64,000 bases of DNA from Rhizobium sp. Q54 (lineage in GTDB: Bacteria > Bacteroidota > Bacteroidia > Flavobacteriales > Flavobacteriaceae): assembly GCA_943328505.2 (NCBI GenBank), contig CALQAH020000001.1, forward strand, positions 62,001-126,000. Direction: 5' to 3'. The notes beneath the pieces were generated by a model. The model was not told where the DNA came from. It ran no database searches and was given only the letters and a program-made list of their open reading frames with translations. Positions 10,299-20,401 of the stretch are shown piece after piece. How positions within the stretch are numbered: position 1 is the first letter of the stretch; each line of letters opens with the position of its first letter. Made by a program: the position numbers and the translations under genes.

Positions 10299-11699
10299 TT
10301 AGTTAATAACAATATCATCTATTTGCATAGTTGTGGTTGGACCAGTTGTTCCATTCCCAACATATTCAAATATAAAGAAACCAGTACCAGTTAATGTAAT
10401 TGGATCAATGTTGTAATTTGTACTACTTGTAAAATTTGTTGGATAACCAGAAGGAGATCCAGGAGAAAAGGTAAACCCAGATGTTATATCCACTAAAGTT
10501 GCAGTCGATACATCAGAACCAGGGACATAATCAGTAGAATAATATACTTTCAAACAACTACTATCTCCAAAACCAGCTTTGGTTTTAAATGAAAATGTGT
10601 TGGCTGCAGAAAAATCTACAGGAACAAAAAACAATACTCTGTTAGCTTCTGGAGTTCCACCAAAAGAGGAAACTTGAATATATTTATTACCACTAAACGT
10701 TTTCACCTGCCAATATCTGCTACCTACATTAGCATCATTAACGTATTTAGGAAACACGGAAACATTGTTGCTATAGGAAGTAAAAGGTTCGTTTAAAGTC
10801 CCGTTATAAGCAATAGCGTCTCCAACAATTGGAGGATTAACATCAAATCGGTCTTCGGTTAATTGAATATCGCTTTCATATCGAACTATAAATTGAAAAT
10901 CGGTATCATATTTTGTTAAAACACCTCTAATTTTTCCGCTTTTAACAGGCACTTGATTTCCAGTAAAGGGACAAAAGCTACTAAAACGGATAATTTGTGC
11001 TGCACCACCATCAGATGAAATAAGTTCATGATTTGTTGCACCACCACCAGAATCAATATCGTAATAGGTTCTGTTGATTGACGCATCTGCAAACTGAACA
11101 TTTTCTAATTCTATCAAAGTGTTTTGTACCGCATCGGTGTAAGCATCGGCTAAACTAAATGTTCTAACCATTTCACTTTCAGCAACAATCGTTGCAGATG
11201 GGAACAAATGATTTTTCCATTCAAATTCTGATAATCTTCCAATCTCAGGAGGGTTAACAGTACTTGGTTGATAAAACGAACCAATTTGTAATGAACCATA
11301 AACAATAGCACTATACAAACCATTTAATTTGATATATACTTTTCTTCCCGGCGTAAACCCTTCACCAAAAAGAGTCGTTTCATTGATAGGAACACTAAAG
11401 CCTATTGGATCAGAACCATCCGTTGGAAGCGTTTGAAAAGATATAGACTTGTAAAAAGTTCCTTTTTCATCACTAGATGTGACATACGCTTCAATAATTT
11501 GATCAGTAGCCGAAGGTGAAAAAGCTACGGGGAAATTTGTTGCGGCATCTTGAACAGCTTCAACAGTAGTTGTAGTTGTTAATTCATAAGTAACCAATGT
11601 GCTACTCGGAGTATTATAGTTATCATCATTTACACAACTAGAAAATAATCCCGCTGTAACGGATAAAAATAAAACAGATTTAATAAATATATTTTTCAT
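10299..11699 (-). CDS. DUF5689-like / choice-of-anchor J surface lipoprotein
   Basis: Lipobox LFSSC; OB-like region and C-terminal TTTMQIDDIVIN, typical of choice-of-anchor J domains. Confidence 0.72.
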   Translation of the reverse strand: MKNIFIKSVLFLSVTAGLFSSCVNDDNYNTPSSTLVTYELTTTTTVEAVQDAATNFPVAFSPSATDQIIEAYVTSSDEKGTFYKSISFQTLPTDGSDPIGFSVPINETTLFGEGFTPGRKVYIKLNGLYSAIVYGSLQIGSFYQPSTVNPPEIGRLSEFEWKNHLFPSATIVAESEMVRTFSLADAYTDAVQNTLIELENVQFADASINRTYYDIDSGGGATNHELISSDGGAAQIIRFSSFCPFTGNQVPVKSGKIRGVLTKYDTDFQFIVRYESDIQLTEDRFDVNPPIVGDAIAYNGTLNEPFTSYSNNVSVFPKYVNDANVGSRYWQVKTFSGNKYIQVSSFGGTPEANRVLFFVPVDFSAANTFSFKTKAGFGDSSCLKVYYSTDYVPGSDVSTATLVDITSGFTFSPGSPSGYPTNFTSSTNYNIDPITLTGTGFFIFEYVGNGTTGPTTTMQIDDIVIN

Positions 11700-11710
11700 A
11701 GTGCAAACTT

Positions 11711-12343
11711 TTATTTTTCGTTAAAAATTCTAATGTTATCAATTTCATAAGTTCCATCCAAAGAAAAATTAGTACCAGAACCTTTGCATCTAAACGCTAA
11801 ATTAATATTTCCTGTAAAGATATCTTTATCTGATAAATCAATTTTTCCAGAACTGAAGAAATCGAAATTGGTATCGTAATCTAAAGGTGGTTTAGTGAAC
11901 GTTAAAGGAATCCAGGTAGCAGCGGTTACATTAGTTCCATCATAATTTGTAGAATAAAGTAATTCGATAGAATTTGATGAAGAGGATACATAGGCTTGGG
12001 CTACATCGAAAGCTAATTTTTCGTTTTCAAGTAAATCCATATTAATCGGAGGCGAAATTAACCAAGCAATATTTGAAGGCTCATTCGATTGATAAGAAGT
12101 GAACTCAGCATATTTTGTACCACTATAAAATCCTTGGTTCCATTTAACTGTTCCTGCTTGAGCAAAATTTGTCCATCCTAAAATATTAAGAGGATCTCCT
12201 TCTGTTTCTTCTTTAACGCTTAAAAACTCTTCATAAAAAAGATAAGGAGATAAATCAGAATTTTTAATATCGTCCTCTGGAGCACATCCTGTGAAAGGTG
12301 TAATAGCGACAAGCGCTAGTATTAATAATTTTATTGTTTTCAT
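11711..12343 (-). CDS. choice-of-anchor J-like lipoprotein
   Basis: Lipobox ITPFTGC; FYEEFLSV...LAFRCKGSGTNFSLDGTYEIDNIRIFNEK. Confidence 0.72.
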   Translation of the reverse strand: MKTIKLLILALVAITPFTGCAPEDDIKNSDLSPYLFYEEFLSVKEETEGDPLNILGWTNFAQAGTVKWNQGFYSGTKYAEFTSYQSNEPSNIAWLISPPINMDLLENEKLAFDVAQAYVSSSSNSIELLYSTNYDGTNVTAATWIPLTFTKPPLDYDTNFDFFSSGKIDLSDKDIFTGNINLAFRCKGSGTNFSLDGTYEIDNIRIFNEK

Positions 12344-12353
12344 AGCTATTCGT

Positions 12354-15191
12354 TTAAAAATTAATATAAAAATTTAAGAAATATGTTCTTCCATAACCGT
12401 AAAAGTATCTCGGAGCAAAAGCAGGTGTACCACTCGATACATCTTGATTTACTTCTCTAAAGTTGGCGTTTCTAGTTTGTTCGAAACCACCTGTTTTATA
12501 GACAACATCTAATACATTATTAATACTTGCAAAAAACCCAAAAGTTTGACTTCCAACTTTCCATGATTTTCCTCCAGTTAAATTGAAAAGCATAAAATCA
12601 TCAAATTTTTCTTGTTTTAATAATTCTTTTGCTCTTTCATTAGTCGCTTCTGGAAAAGGCAGTCCTTCTGAATCTAATGGGTTTTTAAAGAAATTATCGG
12701 TTCTTAGTAATGAAGAAATATCTAAATAATTATTTCCAAGATAATTAGCATTTGCTCCAATCCACCAAAATTTAGGATCTCTATATTCAATTCCAAACGA
12801 TGCTGCAGTTTGAGGCCCACCAGATAATCGATATCCTTTTAATTTTGCAGATCCAAAATCTGTAACCGGATTAGTATTTGTGTCGGATGCTAAATTGTCG
12901 TTATTAAGGGATACATTAGGATTATTGTTGTAAGTATTTTCTCCATAAGCACCAGTAAGGGAAAGTTTAATGGTAGAAGTTATTTGATATTCCATTCCTA
13001 ATTCAAAACCAACATTCTGTTTCTCAATACCAGTAACCGTTTCAGCAACAAAGGCATCTCCACCATCTCCATTATCATCTTCAAAAATACCTTCTCCAAA
13101 AAAGAAAGAAGTTTCGGTTGAATTTTTAATATTGGTATAATAAGCAGTAAATCTTGATTTAAATTTTGAGGCTTTTATGATATAACTAAAATCAGCACTT
13201 GTTATGTTTTCAGATTCAAGACCTTCAGGTGTGTTTTCATTAATACGAGTATTAGGAAAAACATTTTTCAAAGTTGGTGCTTTTGTCAAATAGGCAGCAT
13301 TTGCAGTAAGAAATTGTCTTCCTGAGATTTTATAAGTCATACCACCTTTGAAAGCAAAGTTTTCGTATATAAATTTATCGCTTTTTCCAAAAGAATTAGT
13401 AGGGTATAAACCGTTTTTGTATAATCCTTCTCTTTGATATTGAGTTCTAGTAAAAGCTTCGGCTAAATAAAAATCTATTTTTTTGTATGTAAATTTGAAT
13501 TGGGTAAAAGCATCAATAGTATTAGCTAATAAATTGTAATTATAACCAAAAGTATCTCCTACATAAACTTTTCTGTATTGATTGTTAATATCATTTGGAT
13601 TTAAAGAAGTGTTATTTAGATCAGGTTGTTGTTCAGAACCAACCTGAAAATTATCATAATCTAGGTAAAAATCGCCACCTAAAAGGTCTAAAAGACTAGC
13701 GAAATTATGAGAGTTTAATTTTCTTAAAGAAACACCAGCATTCATATTAATATTATCTGCCAATTGAGAATTTAAAACTGAATTTGCGGACCAAACTTTA
13801 TCGTCTGTTCTGTCCTCATACAATATATAAGCACTATGTCCATCAGAAGTTTTATTTGCTTCATATAAAGCATTCCAATTTATTTGTGGATTGGCTAAAA
13901 ATTTTGACTTTGCATTAATGGCATTGAAAATATTCAAAGGGTCATCTCCTTGAAAATCGGTATAATCATCTGGATTATAAGCTGATGTATAATAACTAGG
14001 AAGATTTCTGTAATAGATTGGATCTGGACTATCAGCACCTTGATTATCAAGTCTGCTATTTCCTATTTTACCAAATTGATAAGCAACACTGGTATTTAAG
14101 TTTGTTTTATCAGATATTTTCCAATAATGTGTTAGCATTAATATTGGCTCTTCAATATCTTTATCTCTTGAGTTTCTCTTTTTACCATCTTGCCATCCCC
14201 AATACGAATTGTATTTTTCCCCTACTAAACGAGTTACTTCATCCGAATTTGGAGAGCTTTTTCCTCTGCTATTTTGAGCAAAAATTGAAGTAAAATTTAA
14301 GGAATGCTTTTCATTAATTTTCTTTTCTACTGCTGCAAAAAATGAATTGGCACTATAATCAGTTCCTTCGAAATAACCTTCTTGGGCCCATCTTCTTGAC
14401 GCCGAAACAACAAAAGCCCAGCCATCTCTATTCATACCGGAAGCATGAGTTCCCATAGTTCTCCAGCTATAATTAGTGTTGGTTCCCGAAAACGAAATCC
14501 TTGACCCTTTTCTATAAATAGACGCTCTTGTATTAATTTCTTGTGTTCCCAATATACCTCCAAAAGTATAATCAGATGGAGATGTACCCGTTGTGAATTC
14601 TTGATTTCTAGTGGCATCATTTAATCCACCCCAATTGCTCCACTGAGGTCTTCCATCGTAGATTTTATTCATTGTTACACCATTTACCATAGTAGTAGCG
14701 TATTCATTGTCTAAACCACGAATTCTAAATCGAGCTTGTCCCCAATTGAAAGCAGCTGCTTGTTGAAAAGCATCTCGAGAAGCTTGTAGCAATCCAGATG
14801 TGGTCTCAGAACCACTATTGTCATCGCCTAAATCGCTTTCAGTAATGGTAATTAAGCTAAGTTGTCGTTCGGAAGTAATATCTTCTTCCATAACGATAAC
14901 TCCTAAGTCCAACATTTTTCCTGTTTCAACTTCTACTACTAAAAGTTGCTCTTTGAATCCATCGCTTTTAATTTGTACTAATTGACTTCCTTGACTTACT
15001 TCTTTAAAACTAAAAGTTCCATTTGCATCCGTTAAAGAAGTAAAGTTTGTGTTTTGAATTGACGCTACAACATTTTGTAATGGTTTTTGAGTTTTTGAAT
15101 CAACAACTTTTCCGGTTATCCCTGTTGTTGTTTGTGCAAAAGCAAAAAACACCTGCATTACAAATAATGTACTAATAACAATTTTTTTCAT
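12354..15191 (-). CDS. TonB-dependent receptor with CarboxypepD_reg-like N-terminus
   Basis: Signal peptide; GKVVDSKTQKPLQNVVASI...DANGTFSF; plug RFRIRGLDNEYATTMVNG; C-terminal aromatic beta strand YFLNFYINF. Confidence 0.92.
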   Translation of the reverse strand: MKKIVISTLFVMQVFFAFAQTTTGITGKVVDSKTQKPLQNVVASIQNTNFTSLTDANGTFSFKEVSQGSQLVQIKSDGFKEQLLVVEVETGKMLDLGVIVMEEDITSERQLSLITITESDLGDDNSGSETTSGLLQASRDAFQQAAAFNWGQARFRIRGLDNEYATTMVNGVTMNKIYDGRPQWSNWGGLNDATRNQEFTTGTSPSDYTFGGILGTQEINTRASIYRKGSRISFSGTNTNYSWRTMGTHASGMNRDGWAFVVSASRRWAQEGYFEGTDYSANSFFAAVEKKINEKHSLNFTSIFAQNSRGKSSPNSDEVTRLVGEKYNSYWGWQDGKKRNSRDKDIEEPILMLTHYWKISDKTNLNTSVAYQFGKIGNSRLDNQGADSPDPIYYRNLPSYYTSAYNPDDYTDFQGDDPLNIFNAINAKSKFLANPQINWNALYEANKTSDGHSAYILYEDRTDDKVWSANSVLNSQLADNINMNAGVSLRKLNSHNFASLLDLLGGDFYLDYDNFQVGSEQQPDLNNTSLNPNDINNQYRKVYVGDTFGYNYNLLANTIDAFTQFKFTYKKIDFYLAEAFTRTQYQREGLYKNGLYPTNSFGKSDKFIYENFAFKGGMTYKISGRQFLTANAAYLTKAPTLKNVFPNTRINENTPEGLESENITSADFSYIIKASKFKSRFTAYYTNIKNSTETSFFFGEGIFEDDNGDGGDAFVAETVTGIEKQNVGFELGMEYQITSTIKLSLTGAYGENTYNNNPNVSLNNDNLASDTNTNPVTDFGSAKLKGYRLSGGPQTAASFGIEYRDPKFWWIGANANYLGNNYLDISSLLRTDNFFKNPLDSEGLPFPEATNERAKELLKQEKFDDFMLFNLTGGKSWKVGSQTFGFFASINNVLDVVYKTGGFEQTRNANFREVNQDVSSGTPAFAPRYFYGYGRTYFLNFYINF

Positions 15192-15249
15192 AAATAAAAT
15201 TAAGTTAATTTCTCTTATAGCTAAGTCTTAATGAAAACTTAACAGACGA

Positions 15250-15257
15250 CAAAGGTA
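15250..15257 (-). promoter_or_regulatory. -7 box (TACCTTTG on - strand)
   Basis: CAAAGGTA on + strand, upstream of the receptor gene. Confidence 0.5.
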
Positions 15258-15330
15258 CATCTTTTAATAATATTATCTACTTTTGACGCAAAGTTTGTAA
15301 TAAACTTGACAATAAATTAATATACGTTTT

Positions 15331-16440
15331 ATGAGAATTAAAAATCTAATTGCCCTTTTCTTTGTTTTATCTGTAGCTTATGTAGCAAAAGCACAAGAAA
15401 AAAAATACATAGTGCATACAGTAGCATTTTATAATTTTGAAAATCTTTTCGATACGATCAACCAATCAAACAACGATGAAGAGTGGTTGCCAAATGGAGC
15501 TCAAAATTGGACTTCAAAAAAGTACCGCCAAAAACTTCATAATTTGGCTAGAGTTTTAACTGAAATCGGAATAAATGAAAAACAGCCCAATTCGCCAACA
15601 TTTATTGGTGGTTGTGAAATCGAAAACCGAGGTGTTTTGGAAGATTTAATTAAGGAGCCTTTGTTAATAGCTAAAGATTATGGAATTGTTCATTTTGATT
15701 CCCCTGATAAAAGAGGAATTGATGTTGCCTTTTTGTACCAAAAGAAACATTTTAAACCTACAAGTTATAAAAACATTCCATTGCTTATTTATAAAAATCA
15801 AATCAATAAATCAGCCAAAGAAAAAGATCAAAAAGACGACATTTCTGATGATAAATCAGAAGTAGATAAAGATTTAGACCGAGTCTTTACCCGTGATCAA
15901 CTTTTAGTAACTGGTTTTTTAGATGGTGAAGAAATTAATATTATTGTTAACCACTGGCCTTCTCGTTCAGGCGGTGAAAAGAAAAGCTCTCCTTTTCGTG
16001 AACAAGCTGGAAGATTAAATAGAACAATTATGGATTCAATCTATAAAATTAATCCTAATGCAAAAATCATAACTATGGGTGATTTAAATGATGGAAGTTA
16101 TAATAAAAGTGTTAAAGAAGGTATAGGAGCAAAAAGAACAAAAGAGGAAGTACAACAATTTGGAGTTTATAATCCTTTTGAACAAATGGCAAAAGAAGGC
16201 AATGCATCTTTGTTTTATCGTGATGCGGGAGATATTTTTGACCAAATTATGGTCTCAGAAACCTTACTTAATAAAGATTACAAAGCGTTTCACTATTGGA
16301 AATCTGGAATCTGGAATAAACCATATATGATAACAACTGTCGGACAGTATAAAGGCTATCCACTTCGACATTCCATGACAGAAGTTGGATATAGTGATCA
16401 CTTCCCAGTGTATATTTATTTAATTAAACAAGGAAATTAA
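15331..16440 (+). CDS. secreted endonuclease/exonuclease/phosphatase family protein
   Basis: Signal peptide; FYNFENLFDT, FIGGCEIENRGVLEDL, IIVNHWPSRSGG, MGDLND and YSDHFPVYI motifs. Confidence 0.88.
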   Translation: MRIKNLIALFFVLSVAYVAKAQEKKYIVHTVAFYNFENLFDTINQSNNDEEWLPNGAQNWTSKKYRQKLHNLARVLTEIGINEKQPNSPTFIGGCEIENRGVLEDLIKEPLLIAKDYGIVHFDSPDKRGIDVAFLYQKKHFKPTSYKNIPLLIYKNQINKSAKEKDQKDDISDDKSEVDKDLDRVFTRDQLLVTGFLDGEEINIIVNHWPSRSGGEKKSSPFREQAGRLNRTIMDSIYKINPNAKIITMGDLNDGSYNKSVKEGIGAKRTKEEVQQFGVYNPFEQMAKEGNASLFYRDAGDIFDQIMVSETLLNKDYKAFHYWKSGIWNKPYMITTVGQYKGYPLRHSMTEVGYSDHFPVYIYLIKQGN

Positions 16441-16450
16441 AAACATAAAT

Positions 16451-16482
16451 AAAAAAGGTTAGTTCTCGCTAACCTTTTTTTA
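16451..16482 (+). terminator. intrinsic terminator
   Basis: AAAAAAGGTTAGttctCGCTAACCTTTTTT. Confidence 0.8.
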
Positions 16483-16507
16483 TTTTTAGTAAATTCGTAA
16501 AAAAATT

Positions 16508-17047
16508 ATGGCAATTCCAAAACCTTTCAATCTTACCAAATGGATTGAAGACAATCGGCACTTACTAAAACCACCAGTTGGCAATAAAAATCTTTACATA
16601 GACTCCGATGATTATATTGTAATGATTGTTGCTGGACCTAATGCACGAAAAGACTATCATTATAACGAAACAGAAGAATTATTCTATCAACTCGAAGGAG
16701 AAATCACAGTATATGTTCAAGATGAAGGAGAAAAGAAAGCCATGAAACTTTCCGCAGGCGATATGTATTTACATCCTGCTAAAGTACCACATTCTCCAAC
16801 CAGAACAGTAGGGTCAATAGGTTTGGTTATCGAAAGAAAACGATTAGCCAAAGGAGCAAAAGACGGTTTACTTTGGTTTTGTGAAAACTGCAATCATAAA
16901 TTATACGATGTCTATTTTGAATTACAAGACATTGAAAAAGATTTTCAACATCACTTCAATCATTTTTACAATTCGGTAGCATTAAGAACTTGTTCGAATT
17001 GCGGCACTGTTATGGAAACGGATCCAAAGTTTGTAACTAAAACCTAA
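16508..17047 (+). CDS. nbaC: 3-hydroxyanthranilate 3,4-dioxygenase
   Basis: MAIPKPFNLTKWIEDNRHLLKPPVGN, GPNARKDYHYNETEELFYQLEG, HPAKVPHSPTR, plus C-terminal CxxC pairs. Confidence 0.93.
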   Translation: MAIPKPFNLTKWIEDNRHLLKPPVGNKNLYIDSDDYIVMIVAGPNARKDYHYNETEELFYQLEGEITVYVQDEGEKKAMKLSAGDMYLHPAKVPHSPTRTVGSIGLVIERKRLAKGAKDGLLWFCENCNHKLYDVYFELQDIEKDFQHHFNHFYNSVALRTCSNCGTVMETDPKFVTKT

Positions 17048-17126
17048 TGCTATTAATTTGTGATAATTCACCTTTTAATAATATCTTCGCAAAAATTTTC
17101 AATTCATTCAAAATACAACACTAATA

Positions 17127-18680
17127 ATGGCAACAATTGCGCAACAATTCGGAATGACCGAAGCATTAGAAATATTAGGCGTAAAAGCCATAAACGAAGG
17201 AACTTCAACAGGAAACAATTGGTTTTCATCAGGAGATTTGATTGAAAGTTATTCGCCTGTAGATGGTCAACTTATAGCAAAAGTAAAAACTACAACTGCT
17301 GCTGATTATGAAAGGGTAATGCAAACTGCAACAGCAGCTTTCCTTACTTTTAGAGCAATGCCAGCACCACAGCGTGGAGAAATTGTGCGCCAGTTTGGTA
17401 ATAAACTAAGAGAATTAAAAGAACCTTTGGGGAAATTAGTCTCTTATGAAATGGGAAAATCTTTGCAAGAAGGTTACGGCGAAGCGCAAGAGATGATTGA
17501 CATCTGTGATTTTGCAGTTGGTTTATCTCGTCAATTAAACGGACAAACTATTCCATCTGAACGACCAGGACATGTTATGAGAGAACAATGGCATTCTATT
17601 GGAGTAGTTGGTATTATTTCTGCATTTAACTTTCCGGTTGCTGTTTGGGCATGGAATACTGCCTTGGCTTGGATTTGTGGTGATGTTTGTGTTTGGAAAG
17701 GTTCAGAAAAAGCACCTATTTGTACTATTGCCTGTCAAAATATTATTGCAGCTGTTCTAAAAGAAAATAATTTACCTGAAGGAATTTCTTGTATTATCAA
17801 TGGCGATTATAAAGTGGGTGAAATGATGACAGTTGATACTCGAATTCCTTTAATTTCTGCAACTGGATCTACCAGAATGGGAAGAATTGTTGGCGCAACA
17901 GTGGCACAACGTTTCGGAAAATCATTATTAGAGTTAGGTGGAAATAATGCTATTATCATTACACCAACCGCCGATTTAAAAGTAGTTGTTCCAGGTGCTG
18001 TTTTTGGTGCTGTAGGAACTTGTGGACAACGTTGTACTTCAACTAGAAGGCTAATCATACACGAATCGGTTTATGATAAAGTCAGAGATGCTATTGTTGG
18101 AGCTTATGGTCAATTGACGATTGGAAATCCATTAGATCAAAAAAATCATATCGGACCATTAATAGATACCGAAGCTGTAATTACCTATTTAGCGGCCATT
18201 GAAAAAGCAAAAGCGGAAGGTGGAAAAGTACTTGTTGAAGGTGGTGTTTTACAAGGGGAAGGATTTGAAAGTGGTTGTTATGTAAAACCAGCTATTATTG
18301 AAGCGCAAAACAGTTTTGCAATAGTACAACACGAAACTTTTGCCCCTATTTTATATTTAATGAAATACAGTGGTGAAGTTGAAAATGCCATTGAATTGCA
18401 AAATGGTGTTGCACAAGGGTTATCCTCAGCAATTATGACAAATGAAATGAAAGAAGCTGAAAAATTCTTGTCATTTGCAGGTTCCGATTGTGGAATTGCC
18501 AATGTAAACATTGGAACTTCAGGTGCTGAAATTGGGGGTGCTTTTGGTGGTGAAAAAGAAACTGGTGGCGGTAGAGAATCAGGTTCTGATGCATGGAAAG
18601 TCTACATGAGAAGACAAACAAATACAGTAAATTATTCGGATCAATTGCCTTTGGCTCAAGGAATAAAATTCGATTTGTAA
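17127..18680 (+). CDS. aldehyde dehydrogenase (ALDH7/aminoadipate-semialdehyde type)
   Basis: FNFPVAVWAWNTALAWICGDVCVWKGSEKAP, ELGGNNAIII and GTCGQRCTSTRR resemble ALDH7-type sequences. Confidence 0.88.
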   Translation: MATIAQQFGMTEALEILGVKAINEGTSTGNNWFSSGDLIESYSPVDGQLIAKVKTTTAADYERVMQTATAAFLTFRAMPAPQRGEIVRQFGNKLRELKEPLGKLVSYEMGKSLQEGYGEAQEMIDICDFAVGLSRQLNGQTIPSERPGHVMREQWHSIGVVGIISAFNFPVAVWAWNTALAWICGDVCVWKGSEKAPICTIACQNIIAAVLKENNLPEGISCIINGDYKVGEMMTVDTRIPLISATGSTRMGRIVGATVAQRFGKSLLELGGNNAIIITPTADLKVVVPGAVFGAVGTCGQRCTSTRRLIIHESVYDKVRDAIVGAYGQLTIGNPLDQKNHIGPLIDTEAVITYLAAIEKAKAEGGKVLVEGGVLQGEGFESGCYVKPAIIEAQNSFAIVQHETFAPILYLMKYSGEVENAIELQNGVAQGLSSAIMTNEMKEAEKFLSFAGSDCGIANVNIGTSGAEIGGAFGGEKETGGGRESGSDAWKVYMRRQTNTVNYSDQLPLAQGIKFDL

Positions 18681-18695
18681 ATAGTAATTAATTAT

Positions 18696-18730
18696 AAAAA
18701 AAGTTCCTTATTTTAAGGGACTTTTTTTAT
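18696..18730. terminator. bidirectional intrinsic terminator
   Basis: AAAAAAAGTTCCTTAttTTAAGGGACTTTTTTT between convergent genes. Confidence 0.78.
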
Positions 18731-19665
18731 TTCAAATTTTCCAACATATCGGTAGTTATCATTTCCAAATCAAATTCATGTTTCCAATTCCAATCGTCTC
18801 TTGCGCTTGAATCATCTATAGATGCAGGCCAACTGTCTGCAATTTTTTGTCGGAAGTCGGGTTTATAAGTAATTGTAAAATTTGGGATGTGTTTGATAAT
18901 GGTTGCTGCAATTTCTTTTGGTGTGAAGCTAACACCCCCTAAATTATAGGAAGAACGTATTTTTATTTTTTCACTTGGTGCTTGCATGATTTGAATTGTA
19001 GCTCGAATAGCATCATCCATATACATCATGGGCAAGGCTGTGTTTTCGGAAAGGAAACACTCATAAGTTGCGTCACTTAAAGCTTTGTGATAAATATCTA
19101 CGGCATAATCTGTTGTGCCACCACCAGGTTCAGTGGACCAACTTATCAATCCAGGATAACGAATACTGCGAACATCAACTCCATATATATTGTGATAGTA
19201 TTCACACCAACGTTCACCTGTTTGTTTTGAAATTCCATACACTGTTGAAGGTTCCATGATTGTATATTGTGGTGTATTTATTCTTGGAGTTGTTGGGCCA
19301 AAAACGGCAATACTTGAAGGCCAAAATATTTTTTTAATCTTTTTTGCTTTTGCCAAATTCAATACGTGAAACAGCGAATTCATATTCAAATCCCAAGCAA
19401 ATGCTGGATTTTTTTCGGCTGTTGCCGATAAAAGAGCCGCCATTAAATAAACTTCTTCTATTTGATGCACTTCCACAATATGCTCAATTTGATTAAAATC
19501 CAAAGCATTCACCACTTCAAAGGGTCCAGAATTCACCACATCGTTATTCAATTTTCGAATATCGGAAGCAATAACATTTTCAATACCATAAAGAGCACGT
19601 AACTTTTTGGTAAGTTCCGTTCCAATTTGTCCGCAGGCACCAATGATTAGGATTTTTGTACTCAT
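18727..19665 (-). CDS. NAD-dependent epimerase (L-threonine 3-dehydrogenase-like)
   Basis: GACGQIGTEL Rossmann motif, YGISKQTGERWCEYY, RYPGLISWSTEPGGGTTDYAVDIYHKAL. Confidence 0.85.
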   Translation of the reverse strand: MSTKILIIGACGQIGTELTKKLRALYGIENVIASDIRKLNNDVVNSGPFEVVNALDFNQIEHIVEVHQIEEVYLMAALLSATAEKNPAFAWDLNMNSLFHVLNLAKAKKIKKIFWPSSIAVFGPTTPRINTPQYTIMEPSTVYGISKQTGERWCEYYHNIYGVDVRSIRYPGLISWSTEPGGGTTDYAVDIYHKALSDATYECFLSENTALPMMYMDDAIRATIQIMQAPSEKIKIRSSYNLGGVSFTPKEIAATIIKHIPNFTITYKPDFRQKIADSWPASIDDSSARDDWNWKHEFDLEMITTDMLENLK

Positions 19666-19683
19666 AATTTTATTTATCTATTA

Positions 19684-19691
19684 CAAATATA
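19684..19691 (-). promoter_or_regulatory. -7 box (TATATTTG on - strand)
   Basis: CAAATATA on + strand upstream of the epimerase gene. Confidence 0.5.
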
Positions 19692-19763
19692 CTATTTTCA
19701 TAAATGTCTTTTTTCTAATATTTAACTATAATTTATTAAAATTATACCAAGGAAGTTTCCGCT

Positions 19764-19771
19764 TACCTTTG
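19764..19771 (+). promoter_or_regulatory. -7 box (TACCTTTG) of the lipoprotein-mfd unit
   Basis: TAnnTTTG match; preceded by AAGTTTCCGCTT. Confidence 0.5.
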
Positions 19772-19798
19772 TACTTTTGTATTTTTAATAAACAAATA

Positions 19799-20398
19799 AT
19801 GAAAACAAAGGTTTTCGGGTTACTTTTTACTTTTCTGCTTTTTTTATCTTGTCAAGACGAGACACAACTTCGTATTATAGAACAAAAAAAAGAAGCTCAA
19901 AAAAAAGAAATTGTTTTTATCAATATTAATAAAGGTTGGAATTTTAATGCGCAACCTATAAACGAGACCTCTAGAAATCTTGTGACAAAATGGGCAGAAT
20001 GGCGTATTTTTCTTAAAGAGCTTTCACAAAAACCCAAAAGTAGTATTGGTGCATTTCAACAAAAAGCAAAAATGCTCTCACAAAGAGCGTTATATTTAAA
20101 CAATCATATTCCTTCAGTTTACAATAAGCCCGAAATTAAAAGCAGAATTGCAGTCATTACTACTAAAGTTAATGCCATTGATTTATTCATTCATCTAGAT
20201 CAAATACCAGATAAAAAAGTTGTTCAATTGGTTCAGGAAGTTAATGAGGAGTTAAATTCTATGCAACGACAATTGGATGAGATTGATCGAAAAAGTAAAA
20301 TAAAAACGGAAGATGGCGAAGCGGATATGATTAAAATGTTAGACACCGTTCGTGCTATTCCTACTTTCTCGGAACCAAAATTTAAACCACAAAAATAG
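19799..20398 (+). CDS. hypothetical lipoprotein
   Basis: Start moved to ATG at 19799 (MKTKVFGLLFTFLLFLSCQ, lipobox). Confidence 0.75.
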   Translation: MKTKVFGLLFTFLLFLSCQDETQLRIIEQKKEAQKKEIVFININKGWNFNAQPINETSRNLVTKWAEWRIFLKELSQKPKSSIGAFQQKAKMLSQRALYLNNHIPSVYNKPEIKSRIAVITTKVNAIDLFIHLDQIPDKKVVQLVQEVNEELNSMQRQLDEIDRKSKIKTEDGEADMIKMLDTVRAIPTFSEPKFKPQK

Positions 20399-20401
20399 AC
20401 C

